Below are positions 38,625 through 49,005 of a DNA stretch of 64,000 nucleotides, one piece after another. Source of the DNA: Candidatus Aenigmatarchaeota archaeon. Its GTDB lineage: Archaea > Aenigmatarchaeota > Aenigmatarchaeia > GW2011-AR5. The position numbers and the translations under genes were made by a program. The notes beneath the pieces were generated by a model, which was not told the DNA's origin, did not search any database, and worked only from the letters and a program-made list of their open reading frames with translations. The DNA lies in NCBI GenBank assembly GCA_016198685.1, contig JACQID010000006.1, positions 186,001 through 250,000 of the forward strand. The letters run 5' to 3'. Position 1 is the first letter of the stretch. Every line of letters begins with the position of its first letter.

Positions 38625-40313
38625 CTACAAATAATATTTCCCCTGTTCTTTCTGCTCGCGGTCCTTGACTGAATCGGGCTTGTTCGCGCGTGGGCGCTTG
38701 GTTTGCGGGTCTTTTCTGAAAGTGACGTTGAGACTCTTCAAAAATTCATTAAGTCCTTCATTGAGAGTCATGACTCTGGCGTGACCGCGAATCCCAGGCT
38801 CGCCAGTGAATAGCATTGCTTTGTCAGACACATAGTTAATGAGCATGAGATCGTGGTCTATTATGAGGACAGTTCCGAAGCTCTTGAGTATCTTGGCGAG
38901 CGCCATGCGCTGGTCTACGTCAAGATAGGCCGAGGGCTCATCAAGAAGATAAAGGTCGGCATCCTTCATCAGGCAGAGGGCTATTGCGACGCGCTGCAAT
39001 TCTCCTCCGGATAGATTCTTCACGGATTTTTCCATGAGCCTTTCGATGCCCAGCTGGCGCATTATTATCTTGTCCTGCCTATCGGCAGTTCCGAGAAGCT
39101 CGGCAACTGTCCCGGCAAAATCGCTGTCAAGATACTGCGGCTTGTACGATATCTTCACGTCCTGGCGTTCAGCCAGCATCTTTGCAAACGTCGTTTTGCC
39201 AAGGCCGTTGGCGCCCAGAACGCCAACCACTTCGTTCTGGTATATAATGCCAGGGTCGACCGTGAGGGAAAACTGATCATAATTTTTCTGCATTTCATCG
39301 AAGGCTACTGCAGCGGTCTTCGATGGCTTCTTTTCGTTAGTTGCTTCGAACTGAAGCGGGTCTCGGAACTTTACGTTTTCTTCAGGGATATATCCGTCAA
39401 GGAAATTGTTTATTCCTTTCCTCACGGAATAAGGCTGAGAGACTATGCCGTATACGCCCGGCGAACCGTAGAATATATGTATCCTATCTGCCATGATATC
39501 AAGGGTTGCGAGGTCATGCTCAACTACCATCACAAGCTTTTTTTCTGCAAGCTTCTTTATCGTCATGGCGACGTTCACTCTCTGCCTCACGTCAAGGTAG
39601 GAAGATGGCTCGTCAAAATAATAGATATCGGCATCTTTGGCGAGTGCGGCGGCGATTGCGACCCGCTGCAATTCGCCCCCTGAAACCTCGGAAAGCTTGC
39701 GGTCCAAGACTGCGGAAAGCTCGAGTTGTTTTATGATTTCATCAGGGCAATTTTTCAGAGCCTCCTTGACAGTCCCTTTGATCACATCAGGCAATAGATT
39801 AACTTGCTGGGGCTTGTAAACGGACTTCACGTCCTCTTTCAAAAGCCGCTCGAAATAGTTCTGCAGTTCCGTGCCTCTATGCGTCTTCATTAGGCTTTCA
39901 TATACATCTTTTTTGCTTCTTCCTTCAGATACCATGCCAAGATTAGGAGCGAGCTGTCCGGATAATATGCGAAGGGCGCTGGTTTTGCCTGTACCGTTAG
40001 GGCCAAGAAGGCCGACAACGCCCTGGAAAGGCACTGGAAGTCCGAAGACGCGAAAGCCGTTTACCCCGTACTGCATTATCGGGCTTTCTTTCTTCTCTTC
40101 AGGAAGGTTAACTATATACCACGCATTGAAAGGGCACTTCTTGTGGCACAAGCCGCACCCTATGCACAAGGATTCATTTATCTGAGGATGGAATTTGTCC
40201 GGCCCGATATAAATGCATTCTTCTCCTTCCCTGTTGACAGGGCATGCGGCTATGCATTCGTAACTGCATTTCTTCGGGTTGCAAAGTTCGTTATCAAGGA
40301 CTGCTATTCTCAT
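38625..40313 (-). CDS. ABCE1/Rli1 ribosome recycling ATPase
   Basis: Two 4Fe-4S clusters, two ABC domains with SGGE motifs. Confidence 0.97.
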   Translation of the reverse strand: MRIAVLDNELCNPKKCSYECIAACPVNREGEECIYIGPDKFHPQINESLCIGCGLCHKKCPFNAWYIVNLPEEKKESPIMQYGVNGFRVFGLPVPFQGVVGLLGPNGTGKTSALRILSGQLAPNLGMVSEGRSKKDVYESLMKTHRGTELQNYFERLLKEDVKSVYKPQQVNLLPDVIKGTVKEALKNCPDEIIKQLELSAVLDRKLSEVSGGELQRVAIAAALAKDADIYYFDEPSSYLDVRQRVNVAMTIKKLAEKKLVMVVEHDLATLDIMADRIHIFYGSPGVYGIVSQPYSVRKGINNFLDGYIPEENVKFRDPLQFEATNEKKPSKTAAVAFDEMQKNYDQFSLTVDPGIIYQNEVVGVLGANGLGKTTFAKMLAERQDVKISYKPQYLDSDFAGTVAELLGTADRQDKIIMRQLGIERLMEKSVKNLSGGELQRVAIALCLMKDADLYLLDEPSAYLDVDQRMALAKILKSFGTVLIIDHDLMLINYVSDKAMLFTGEPGIRGHARVMTLNEGLNEFLKSLNVTFRKDPQTKRPRANKPDSVKDREQKEQGKYYL

Positions 40314-40342
40314 ACTAAACACTTGAATTTCAGAAATAAAAG

Positions 40343-40804
40343 CTACTCGTAGACGATGTCAAGGTCTTTTCCGTATATTCTGGAGAGTGAATCCAAGCTG
40401 CCGCGGCTTACACGTCTTGCGTATCGTCTTGACACGCGCAGCCTTAATTTCTCTTTTCCGTCATAAAGGACATTGACGCCTATTACAGGAACCATCAGCA
40501 TGTCTTCAGCCATCTTTTTCCTGTCGTCAGTCTCTTCGAGTATCTTCACTTTTCTCCTGAGGGCGTCCTCTATCTTTTTTACGCCCCTGCCGCCTTTCCC
40601 TATTATTTTGTTGACAGCACCCTTTTTTGCGGTTATGACGACCCGGTCGCCATCTGTGACGCTCTCATAATCGGCTTCTGAATCGACCGAGTGAAGGGCT
40701 CTGGCCACATCTACCTCAAGCTGAGTAGTCTTGCCTTCGTGGAGGTTTTTCAGGCAGCTTTGGCACAGAACGCCACTACCTCTGCAGAACCGGCAAATTT
40801 TCAT
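40343..40804 (-). CDS. KH-domain RNA-binding protein with N-terminal CxxC
   Basis: CRFCRGSGVLCQSC; NKIIGKGGRGVKKIEDALRRKVKI. Confidence 0.75.
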   Translation of the reverse strand: MKICRFCRGSGVLCQSCLKNLHEGKTTQLEVDVARALHSVDSEADYESVTDGDRVVITAKKGAVNKIIGKGGRGVKKIEDALRRKVKILEETDDRKKMAEDMLMVPVIGVNVLYDGKEKLRLRVSRRYARRVSRGSLDSLSRIYGKDLDIVYE

Positions 40805-40887
40805 GAAATCACTATTAGGCTGATAGACTAACTTTCTAAGATAACTTTTTAACTCTTGTTGGGGATAGCTCAATCAGCGGCGGCTGC

Positions 40888-41919
40888 ATGACGGTCTCCA
40901 AGAAGATGATAAATATGGTAACAAAAAAACAATTAGACAGGGCGCATGACCTTGATTTCCGCAAGACATTGGATGTCAAGGATTTTGTTCCAGTCAAAGG
41001 TCATGATTTTTCCAAAAAGATGAACTTGAAGGAGTTTATAGATTCCTTCAAGACGCTCGGCTTTCAAGCGACCAACCTTGGCATAGGAGTGGATATTGTA
41101 AGAAAAATGCGCAAAGAGAAAGTCAAGATAATACTTACTTTTACCTCCAATCTCACGACATCTGGCATAAGGGATGTAATAACATTTCTGGCTAAAAACA
41201 GGCATGTTGATGTGCTTTGTACGACAGGCGGGGGAATAGAGGAAGATATACTCAAGTGTTATGATCCATTTGTTCTAGGTCACTTTGACAAGGACGCAAA
41301 AGAGCTTTATGGTAAAGGCATGAACAGGACAGGGAACATTTACGTTCCGGATTCAATATATGCAAAATTTGAAAAATTCACATTGGCGCTTCTTGAGAAA
41401 TTTTACAAGAGGCAAATAGCAGAAAACAAGATATTGACAGGCATAGAGCTTGTCAAGGAAATGGGCAAGGAAATAAACAACGAGTCGTCTTTCCTTTATT
41501 GGGCGTACAAAAACAACATTCCGGTCTTTTCGCCGTCAATACTTGACGGCGCCATTGGTGATATTGTATGGTTCTTCAAGCATCAAAATCCTGATTTCAA
41601 GTTCGATTCTTCTGAAGACATATATCAGATGAATGACATGCCGCTTGACGCCAAAGACACAGGCGTCATCGCCCTTGGAGCCGGAGCTTCCAGACATTAT
41701 GTCCTTAACGCCCATATTTTCAGGGGTGGCACAAAATATGCTGTGTTTATTTCCAGCGGCACGGAATGGGATGGTTCCACATCCAGCGCCAAGCCTGATG
41801 AGGCTTACACATGGGGAAAAATCAGGTTGTTCGAGCCTTTCTACAAGAACTCTGTTGAAGTCGCTGGGGACGCGACGATACTGTTTCCGCTGATAGTCGC
41901 TGGGGCATTTCTTGATTAA
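40888..41919 (+). CDS. dys: deoxyhypusine synthase
   Basis: LTFTSNLTTSGIRDVITFL...VDVLCTTGGGIEEDI, SGTEWDGSTSSAKPDEAYTWGKI. Confidence 0.95.
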   Translation: MTVSKKMINMVTKKQLDRAHDLDFRKTLDVKDFVPVKGHDFSKKMNLKEFIDSFKTLGFQATNLGIGVDIVRKMRKEKVKIILTFTSNLTTSGIRDVITFLAKNRHVDVLCTTGGGIEEDILKCYDPFVLGHFDKDAKELYGKGMNRTGNIYVPDSIYAKFEKFTLALLEKFYKRQIAENKILTGIELVKEMGKEINNESSFLYWAYKNNIPVFSPSILDGAIGDIVWFFKHQNPDFKFDSSEDIYQMNDMPLDAKDTGVIALGAGASRHYVLNAHIFRGGTKYAVFISSGTEWDGSTSSAKPDEAYTWGKIRLFEPFYKNSVEVAGDATILFPLIVAGAFLD

Positions 41920-41943
41920 TCTCGCGTATTGCGGTAATCTTAA

Positions 41944-42036
41944 TTTAAACATCGAATTCCGCCGTATTAACACGGCGGATGAAACAACGGGAATTCGATG
42001 TGCAAATCCACCGCTTTCAAGCGGTGGATTTTTAAA
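41944..42036 (+). ncRNA. 93-nt structured repeat element, copy 2
   Basis: About 95% identical to 3650-3742; perfect atccaccgct/agcggtggat hairpin + ttttt. Confidence 0.6.
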
Positions 42037-42057
42037 GCTTGGTATAAAAAATACACG

Positions 42058-42489
42058 ATGGCAGAAAACAGCGAGATTTCTTTTGCAGATTGGGTTGCTA
42101 AAAACGGACTAAAATACGGTGAACCTGTAGCCATACTCCACAACGGCCATTATACCGCTAATACAAAAAGAAAGCCTGTGAGTCTTTTTCCGGGAGATGC
42201 AATCGTGGGAAATCTCCAGACGTTTAACTGGACACGCTATGATAATCATGCGCCTGAAAACGGTGCTGTTTTGGGCCTCAGATACCCAATAAAAGTATCT
42301 ACTGAGGATAAAAGCGCAAGAAGATATGCCCCTGTCAACGGTCGCATTCCTTTCCATGAATACATAACAGAGGGCAATAACGGCAATGGTGTTGCATTTG
42401 TCGTAGGAAGAGAGGCAGTTGCCAAAGCAATAGGGATTAAGCCCGAGCAATTGAAATCTCTCATGGCCGACCCCTACAAAGCGCTATAA
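42058..42489 (+). CDS. hypothetical protein
   Basis: 143-aa ORF starting MAENSEISFADWVAKNG. Confidence 0.55.
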   Translation: MAENSEISFADWVAKNGLKYGEPVAILHNGHYTANTKRKPVSLFPGDAIVGNLQTFNWTRYDNHAPENGAVLGLRYPIKVSTEDKSARRYAPVNGRIPFHEYITEGNNGNGVAFVVGREAVAKAIGIKPEQLKSLMADPYKAL

Positions 42490-42516
42490 AACCGATTTTT
42501 CTTTTCTTGTTTTTGC

Positions 42517-43092
42517 TTACCTAATCCCTATCGATTGGAGCGTTTCCACGACGCGAGTCATGTCTTTCTTGGCGAAGATGAATATGGTGTCTGTGTAGCA
42601 GCTGTACGTTTCTTGTATGTTGATTCCGCGCTCGGCTAAGGCCGAACAGACGTATGCCATGAAGCCCGTATTGTTCTCTATTTCCGCCGGGCTGATTATT
42701 CTGACCTCCAGCATGTTCTCGTTCTTGCGCATGCATGGTATATCCATCGGCTCTTCGGTTATCACGGTTGTTGCGTTGCTGCCTTTTATCACGTGAAGAT
42801 AATCCGTTTTCCTCTCCATGTTGCTGGATTTCAGTATGTAAACATTCACGCCCGTTTTTATCTCAAGGCGGCTATTTTTCAGCAGGCTTATGATGTTTTT
42901 GCCGTCGGAAGTTGCCTCGTCGCCAAAACGCCTTGCAGCCACTATGACGGCGTCAAAATTCTTCACGTTCAGCTCTTGCTGCGCCGCACGGGCGAGTGAA
43001 GAGAAGTTGACAAAGCCCCTCTTCAGGGCCCAGACCAGATACGGTCTTTCCCTTATCCATGCATGAACGCGCTTCGCTATAGGCTTTTCCAT
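42517..43092 (-). CDS. ACT-domain protein
   Basis: EVRIISPAEIENNTGFMAYVCSALAERGINIQETYSCYTDTIFIFAKKD. Confidence 0.75.
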   Translation of the reverse strand: MEKPIAKRVHAWIRERPYLVWALKRGFVNFSSLARAAQQELNVKNFDAVIVAARRFGDEATSDGKNIISLLKNSRLEIKTGVNVYILKSSNMERKTDYLHVIKGSNATTVITEEPMDIPCMRKNENMLEVRIISPAEIENNTGFMAYVCSALAERGINIQETYSCYTDTIFIFAKKDMTRVVETLQSIGIR

Positions 43093-43180
43093 GTTTATCT
43101 TATGTCAAAAAACTATTTAAAATGTCCTATTTTGGACATGAATTATTTATATTGTCCGGGGGATAGAAATGCTTCGGTGA

Positions 43181-43894
43181 ATGAAATGGAAAGGGATCAT
43201 CAAAGAAGACTCGAAGATTATCGGCATAAGTATAGAGTATGGTCACACGTATCTTGGAGACCCGCCAATACAAGAAGCAGGAATAGCGATTGCGAAAGAC
43301 ATTGAAGACATTGCCACAAACACTGGTGTTGCCGTTTCAAGGCTCGTGCTCATAGACGACTATAACCGTTCTGGGGGAGGCAAGGAAGAATACGCTAGTT
43401 TTTATTCCAAGCATCTTGAATTCTTCGGAATGAAACCGACACATATAGTATGGGAGGGAGATTGCGTCGGGCCTGCAAAAACACTTCTCGATTCTTTGCG
43501 TGAAGTTCCTCCTGGGGCAAATCTTTTGGGTAAATATTTTAAAGGTGAGAATATGTATGTTTCGGATCCGAGCGGAAAAAGAATAAAGGTAAGACATGGC
43601 ATGCATTATCAATGCCCGGTTCTTGCTGCAGTTTCAGAGTTGTCACAATTGGGGGTTGTGGACGTTCCTTATCATGCGACTGGGGAGCTGCGCCATTATA
43701 AAGGGAAGGCCGCTGTTGTTGTATTGCCTATGCAATATCGTCCCGTGGAAGAAAATGCCAATAGGCTAATTTCTCTGTTATATGGAGATGAACATGCGAT
43801 ACACAGGTTTTTCTTTGATGGCCGACCTTCAAAGGACTACGTTGCGTCATGGCTTGTCCAAAATGAGGTGATAAATGATGCAAGGATACCTTGA
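43181..43894 (+). CDS. hypothetical protein
   Basis: 237-aa ORF, overlaps thrC start. Confidence 0.6.
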   Translation: MKWKGIIKEDSKIIGISIEYGHTYLGDPPIQEAGIAIAKDIEDIATNTGVAVSRLVLIDDYNRSGGGKEEYASFYSKHLEFFGMKPTHIVWEGDCVGPAKTLLDSLREVPPGANLLGKYFKGENMYVSDPSGKRIKVRHGMHYQCPVLAAVSELSQLGVVDVPYHATGELRHYKGKAAVVVLPMQYRPVEENANRLISLLYGDEHAIHRFFFDGRPSKDYVASWLVQNEVINDARIP

Positions 43895-44942
43895 ATGCGT
43901 AAAGTGTAAAAAGAAATATGAAGAATCGATAAAAACTGTTACTTGTATCCACAATAAATATTACGATTATCTTGAGTACAAGAATGTAGCGCCGGCAAAA
44001 AATACAGTGACTCTGGGGCAAGGCAATACCCCCATGGTAAAATTAAAAAAGACGGGAGCTATGATTGGATGCCAAGAATTATATGTTAAGGACGAGAGTA
44101 AGAATCCGACAGGCTCATTCAAGGATAGGGAGAGTGCTGTATTGATAGACAAGGCGGTTGATTTTGGTATAAAGGATGTTTTTGCAATATCGTCCGGCAA
44201 TGCCGCAATATCCCTTTCAGCATACGCAAAGGTGGCTGGAATACGTTGCACATGCTATATCCCCGATCATGCATCCGAAGGTAAAAAGAAAATGATACAG
44301 CTTTTTGGAGGAAAAATAGTGGAAATGGCAGGAACATATGAAGTGGTTTATAGAAAAATTCTGGACGAAAATATTCCGGGGTGGAATTGCACCTTAAACC
44401 CGTTCAAATCCGCAGGAAGCAAAAAAATCGCTTGGGAAATATACGAAAAGGTAGGGATGCCGGATAAGATTATCGTTCCGTGCGGTAATGGATCTAATCT
44501 TGCAGGCATATGGTCAGGCTTCAAGGAAATCGCGCAGATGAAAAAAATCGCGAAGCTTCCACAAATGATAGGAGTGCAGGTCGAAGGAGCTTCGCCGCTC
44601 AAAAGCGCCATGGAAAGTGGAAATGATTATGAGATTTTAAGCAACATTGCTGATTCCGTTGCTGAAGGTATCGTAGCAACCGAATCGTACTCTTCGCCAA
44701 AAGCATTGCGTGCATTGAAGGAATCAAAGGGTTCTGTATTAGAGGTGAATGAACGTGAGATAAAGAGCGCCTTAAGGCATATGTTAATTGAGGAATCCTT
44801 GGTAATGGAGCCTACGTCTGCAGCTGCATTTGCAGCCGTCTGGAAGCTCAACATTTCCGGTAAAAAAGTCATAGTTTTGCTGACGTCTAGTGGGACAAAT
44901 ACTCTTTCTGAGATATCGGATATTGTTTTGGGTTCGCGCTGA
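43875..44942 (+). CDS. thrC: threonine synthase-like PLP enzyme
   Basis: DESKNPTGSFKDRESAVLIDKAV, CGNGSNLAGIWSGFKE. Confidence 0.9.
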   Translation: MMQGYLECVKCKKKYEESIKTVTCIHNKYYDYLEYKNVAPAKNTVTLGQGNTPMVKLKKTGAMIGCQELYVKDESKNPTGSFKDRESAVLIDKAVDFGIKDVFAISSGNAAISLSAYAKVAGIRCTCYIPDHASEGKKKMIQLFGGKIVEMAGTYEVVYRKILDENIPGWNCTLNPFKSAGSKKIAWEIYEKVGMPDKIIVPCGNGSNLAGIWSGFKEIAQMKKIAKLPQMIGVQVEGASPLKSAMESGNDYEILSNIADSVAEGIVATESYSSPKALRALKESKGSVLEVNEREIKSALRHMLIEESLVMEPTSAAAFAAVWKLNISGKKVIVLLTSSGTNTLSEISDIVLGSR

Positions 44943-44975
44943 TAATATTAAAAACACTGCCAAAGAAGTGATACC

Positions 44976-46637
44976 ATGACGCTCGAGAAATTCCGGGAAG
45001 AGTCGAGGCAAATAGCAGGCAATTACAATACGCTTTTGGAAACGCCTCCAAAGGAAATAAAGGCGGATTTGGCCATGCCGTGCTTCTCGCTTGCAAGGGA
45101 ACTTCGCAAAGCGCCGCAGGAAATAGCCGTTTCGCTCGCAAAAGAATTTTCAAAAAACAAATTTACCTTGATAAAAGAAATCAAGGCTGAAGGGTCATAT
45201 GTGAATTTTTACGCCAACTGGGACAAGCTATCGGAAGAAATAATAACAAGTGCGTCCGAAAAAGAGTATGGCAAAGGAAATGCAATGGGCAAGGTTATTG
45301 TGGAGTTTGCGCATCCGAATACGCACAAGCTCTTCCATATAGGGCACTTAAGGAACATAATTACCGGCGAATCCGTAGCGCGAATGCTAGAGTATTCGGG
45401 CGTGAAAGTCATACGGGCAAACTACCAGGGAGACGTGGGCTTGCATATAGCAAAATGTTTGTGGGCCATTGGCAAGGAAGACGTAAAAAAAATAAAGAAT
45501 CTTGACGATAAGATACGGTTCCTTGGCAAGGCTTATGCAAAAGGCAGCAAGTCATACGAAGAAGATGAAAACGCGAAAAAAGAAATAATAGAGATCAATG
45601 CGAAAATATACAAGAAAGACCCGGGCATAATGAAGCTCTGGCAGGAAACCCGCCAGTGGAGCCTGGATTATTTTGCAAGAATATATGCGAGGGTCTATAC
45701 AAGATATGACAGGCTGTTTTTCGAATCCGAAGTTGCTGGAAAAGGCCTCAAGATATCCCAGCATGCGCTGAAGAAAGGGATACTCAAAGAGAGCGATGGC
45801 GCGGTAATATTTGACGGCGAATCGCATGGTCTTGATAAGCGCGTATTCATAAACAGCCTGGGCTTTCCGACATATGAAGCCAAAGAGCTTGCCCTCGCCG
45901 AGCTAGAATTTACCGAGTTTGGGAAAATAGACAAGTGCATACATGTAGTCGGGCCTGAACAGGCCAGCTTCTTTAAGGTGACGTTCAAGGTCGAAGAGCT
46001 CCTCGATCAGAAATACAAGGATAAACAGTTTCATCTGGCTTATGGCTGGGTAAAATTACGGGACGGCAAGATGTCCTCACGGCTCGGCAACGTCATAGAA
46101 GGCGAGTGGCTGCTTCAAGAGCTCAAGAAGGCCATACTAGGGAATTATGTTGCAAAAGAGGATCACGATGAAAAGCTCAAGGAAGAGATAGCGGAGGCGG
46201 GCGCAATCGGGGCGGCAAAGTATTATTTCCTCAAGTACGGGACTGCATCCGAAATTTCCTTTGACATAAAGGAAGCGGCGTCGCTTGAAGGTGATACAGG
46301 CCCGTACCTGCAGTATACTCATGCACGGGCTGCATCTGTCCTGAGAAAATCAGAGAAGACGCCACAACCAGGACCGGTTTCGGAGAATGAGACAGAGCTT
46401 GCGCGCAAGCTTGCGGAATTCCCGGAGTCTGCCCGGAAAGCTGCAGAAGAATTGAAGCCGAACATCGTGGCAAATTATGTTTTTGAACTCGCATCGATGT
46501 TCAATGCCTATTATCATGAAGAGAAAATAATAGGATCGCAAAACGAGGCCCAGAAACTTGCATTGGTCGGAGCTGTCAAGAACGTTATAGGAATTTCCCT
46601 AAATCTTCTGGGGATAAAGCCGCTCGAAAAGATGTAA
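44976..46637 (+). CDS. argS: arginyl-tRNA synthetase
   Basis: EFAHPNTHKLFHIGHLRN, GKMSSRLGNVI, TGPYLQYTHARAASVLR. Confidence 0.96.
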   Translation: MTLEKFREESRQIAGNYNTLLETPPKEIKADLAMPCFSLARELRKAPQEIAVSLAKEFSKNKFTLIKEIKAEGSYVNFYANWDKLSEEIITSASEKEYGKGNAMGKVIVEFAHPNTHKLFHIGHLRNIITGESVARMLEYSGVKVIRANYQGDVGLHIAKCLWAIGKEDVKKIKNLDDKIRFLGKAYAKGSKSYEEDENAKKEIIEINAKIYKKDPGIMKLWQETRQWSLDYFARIYARVYTRYDRLFFESEVAGKGLKISQHALKKGILKESDGAVIFDGESHGLDKRVFINSLGFPTYEAKELALAELEFTEFGKIDKCIHVVGPEQASFFKVTFKVEELLDQKYKDKQFHLAYGWVKLRDGKMSSRLGNVIEGEWLLQELKKAILGNYVAKEDHDEKLKEEIAEAGAIGAAKYYFLKYGTASEISFDIKEAASLEGDTGPYLQYTHARAASVLRKSEKTPQPGPVSENETELARKLAEFPESARKAAEELKPNIVANYVFELASMFNAYYHEEKIIGSQNEAQKLALVGAVKNVIGISLNLLGIKPLEKM

Positions 46638-47123
46638 TCAGGGTATTTTTCTCACAGTTCTTTCCACTAAATCGAAAAGAAAAGCTTGACCCCTTCCAAT
46701 GCGATCCAATAGGCCATTTATGGCTAATTCAGCTCTCAGATAAAAAGTGGCAAAATCTTCGCATACATCCTCATGAGAAATGACTACAACGGCATCGGCG
46801 TTGCGCCCCCTGCTTTCTATATTGCTCATCAAACGACGCTGGTAACTAACGTTTCCTTCGGTGTAACCCTCGTTAATGCCCTGGCTTCCAGCAAGATAAT
46901 CGAGCGTCTCAACGGAAGACGCACCGAGTTCCCCAGCTACTATTCTTGCGGTCTCTTGTGCTCTTCCAAGGGGCGATGTGATCAAGCGAATGCTGCCTTC
47001 GCCTATCTGATTCTTTAGATATACGCCAAGAGCTTGGGCCTGTTCAACGCCCAGTTCGCTTAATCCGGACTCGTAATTTCTCGAGAGCGGGTCGCCGTGC
47101 CTCGCAATTGCAACATACCTCAT
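46638..47123 (-). CDS. histidine phosphatase (phosphoglycerate mutase-like)
   Basis: VAIARHGDPLSRNY, TSPLGRAQETA, VVISHEDV. Confidence 0.85.
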   Translation of the reverse strand: MRYVAIARHGDPLSRNYESGLSELGVEQAQALGVYLKNQIGEGSIRLITSPLGRAQETARIVAGELGASSVETLDYLAGSQGINEGYTEGNVSYQRRLMSNIESRGRNADAVVVISHEDVCEDFATFYLRAELAINGLLDRIGRGQAFLFDLVERTVRKIP

Positions 47124-47225
47124 GATTTAAGAAAGGGCTAAAAGCTTTAATTCATTGGCAGATTCAGCCTGCGGATGAATTGTTCTCCTGCAAGATTGGA
47201 TGCCGTGAAAGGACGAAAAGATTTT

Positions 47226-47684
47226 TCATGCCCGTCCCATGAATTCCGTTGTGCCGTCAGGGCGCACAAAAATAGCGTGCCCCCTTCTCAATTCAGGATG
47301 CGGTATTACAAGGCCGTATTTGCTACGCACATAAAAAGGCGGCAATGCGCTGGAAACTGCCTTGTGGGTTACCACAACTACATTATCTGCCATGTGAACA
47401 GCTTCGTCAACGCGGCCAATAATTGCGTTCAACGGTATTCTACCCGATGTATATTCGCGGAGCATAGGATCAGTTTCCACATATGCATCGCCCAAGAGAT
47501 CCGCCAATCTTTCCGCGCTGTTTTGGGACATGGGACTGCCGGCGGTGAGTATATAGAAGCATCCGGCCTGTCCCGATTCCTTTATCCTGCAGCCAAGATA
47601 ATCGATTTGCTCTGCGCCGTATGTATTCAGGCTGCCATCTTCTTGATGATAATTGCCGTGCCTTGCAATGAAAAGATTTGGCAT
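47226..47684 (-). CDS. histidine phosphatase family protein
   Basis: LFIARHGNYHQEDGSL...VVVVTHKAV. Confidence 0.8.
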   Translation of the reverse strand: MPNLFIARHGNYHQEDGSLNTYGAEQIDYLGCRIKESGQAGCFYILTAGSPMSQNSAERLADLLGDAYVETDPMLREYTSGRIPLNAIIGRVDEAVHMADNVVVVTHKAVSSALPPFYVRSKYGLVIPHPELRRGHAIFVRPDGTTEFMGRA

Positions 47685-47707
47685 GACGTCTTTACATCAG
47701 AAAATTA

Positions 47708-48220
47708 TTAATTTGTTTTTCTGGCCAGAATAACGTATTCTTTTTCCTTGCCGTGGATTTCAAATTCAAATATTATCTGAAAATCAGTGAGAAGAGAACG
47801 AAGCAGGTTCCTCCTCTCTTCATAGACGCCATGCGAAAAGAAGACAGACAAAAGTGCCAGTCCTCCGGGCTTCAATACCCTGGCGAAATCCGTGTCTTTC
47901 ACGAGATGCATCGTATCAACAGACACCACTGCATCAAAGCGACCGTTCTTGAAAGGAAGAAACTTTGCGTCGCCAATTACCAGAGTTTCCTTGTCGACTT
48001 TTTTCATGAAATCCTTGCGGATGTCCAAAGAGACAACGTTTTTGACGTCAAATTCCTTGCTGACAAGAAAACGCTCCAAATAGCCGGAACCGGATCCTAT
48101 ATCCAGAACCCGTTTTTCGAGTATGGATGAGAAAAAGTCCCTTCCCATGATGCGCAGGAACTCGTCGTATTTTTCCCATTGAACATCCTGCCATGAATCA
48201 TAAACCTGAGGCGTGAACAT
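47708..48220 (-). CDS. SAM-dependent methyltransferase
   Basis: VLDIGSGSGYLERFL, DAVVSVDTMHLVKD. Confidence 0.88.
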   Translation of the reverse strand: MFTPQVYDSWQDVQWEKYDEFLRIMGRDFFSSILEKRVLDIGSGSGYLERFLVSKEFDVKNVVSLDIRKDFMKKVDKETLVIGDAKFLPFKNGRFDAVVSVDTMHLVKDTDFARVLKPGGLALLSVFFSHGVYEERRNLLRSLLTDFQIIFEFEIHGKEKEYVILARKTN

Positions 48221-48225
48221 CGTTA

Positions 48226-48699
48226 TTAATTGCGCTCCAATGAATTAAATCTTTGCATTATGGTTGCGATGCGTTTTTCCTTGAGTACGCCCTCTTCGGC
48301 CGATACATCGTAAGAATTGACAGAAAGTGCAGAGGATATGATACTCACTGTCCATACAGGAACGCCGGCTTTCATGGCAAGCGTGAGAAGCGTTTGCACA
48401 GGAGGCATGCTATAATCTGCAACTGCAATCTGCACTGCTTTCTCAGGGGATATTTTTACGGTGGCGATGTCGAGCTTTTCCAGCTTGCTCAAGGCAGGCG
48501 TTTCCGCTTCGACTTCCACTGTGCCGTTCTCATGAACAGTGCAGTTTACTGTCGTATGGGTTTTAGGATTATAAAAATGGAGGGTCCATTCGCCTATGCT
48601 TTCGTGCACAGAAGCGAACAAGGAGCCCAGGAAATAATTTTCAAGGCGTTTGGTCTTTTCGCTTTCCCCGGCTATCTTTACGGCCTTGGAGAAAAGCAT
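48226..48699 (-). CDS. hypothetical protein
   Basis: 157-aa ORF. Confidence 0.55.
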   Translation of the reverse strand: MLFSKAVKIAGESEKTKRLENYFLGSLFASVHESIGEWTLHFYNPKTHTTVNCTVHENGTVEVEAETPALSKLEKLDIATVKISPEKAVQIAVADYSMPPVQTLLTLAMKAGVPVWTVSIISSALSVNSYDVSAEEGVLKEKRIATIMQRFNSLERN

Positions 48700-48700
48700 C

Positions 48701-48928
48701 TTACACCTTCTTCAGTTTTTCAGCAACGAAGTTTATAACAGCTTCGTCTACGGGTATAGCGAAGGACTTATTGTATCTTCTTTCGCCTTCCTTCGTGAAG
48801 AAGCCTCTGCTTAGCGATATGAAAACATTTTCGCCTTCTTCAGTCTTGGCTTTCTTCCTGGCGACTTCCAGAAACTTGTTCTCGCCAAATTTTATTTCCT
48901 CGGATGTTATGGTTTCAAATTCTACCAT
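48701..48928 (-). CDS. hypothetical small protein
   Basis: 75 aa; adjacent to previous ORF. Confidence 0.6.
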   Translation of the reverse strand: MVEFETITSEEIKFGENKFLEVARKKAKTEEGENVFISLSRGFFTKEGERRYNKSFAIPVDEAVINFVAEKLKKV

Positions 48929-49005
48929 TTGTGCCTTACCTCCTTGTGTTTTGTTTGCTGAAAATTAGAGGGCATCGACTTATTTAAAGATATTTCATTG
49001 CCATC

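Noticed and set aside
40860-40888. ggggatagctcaatcagcggcggc resembles the 5' half of a tRNA (possible split tRNA)
   Set aside because: No matching D-stem 3' strand (no gagc), it runs straight into the dys start, and no complementary 3' half was found.
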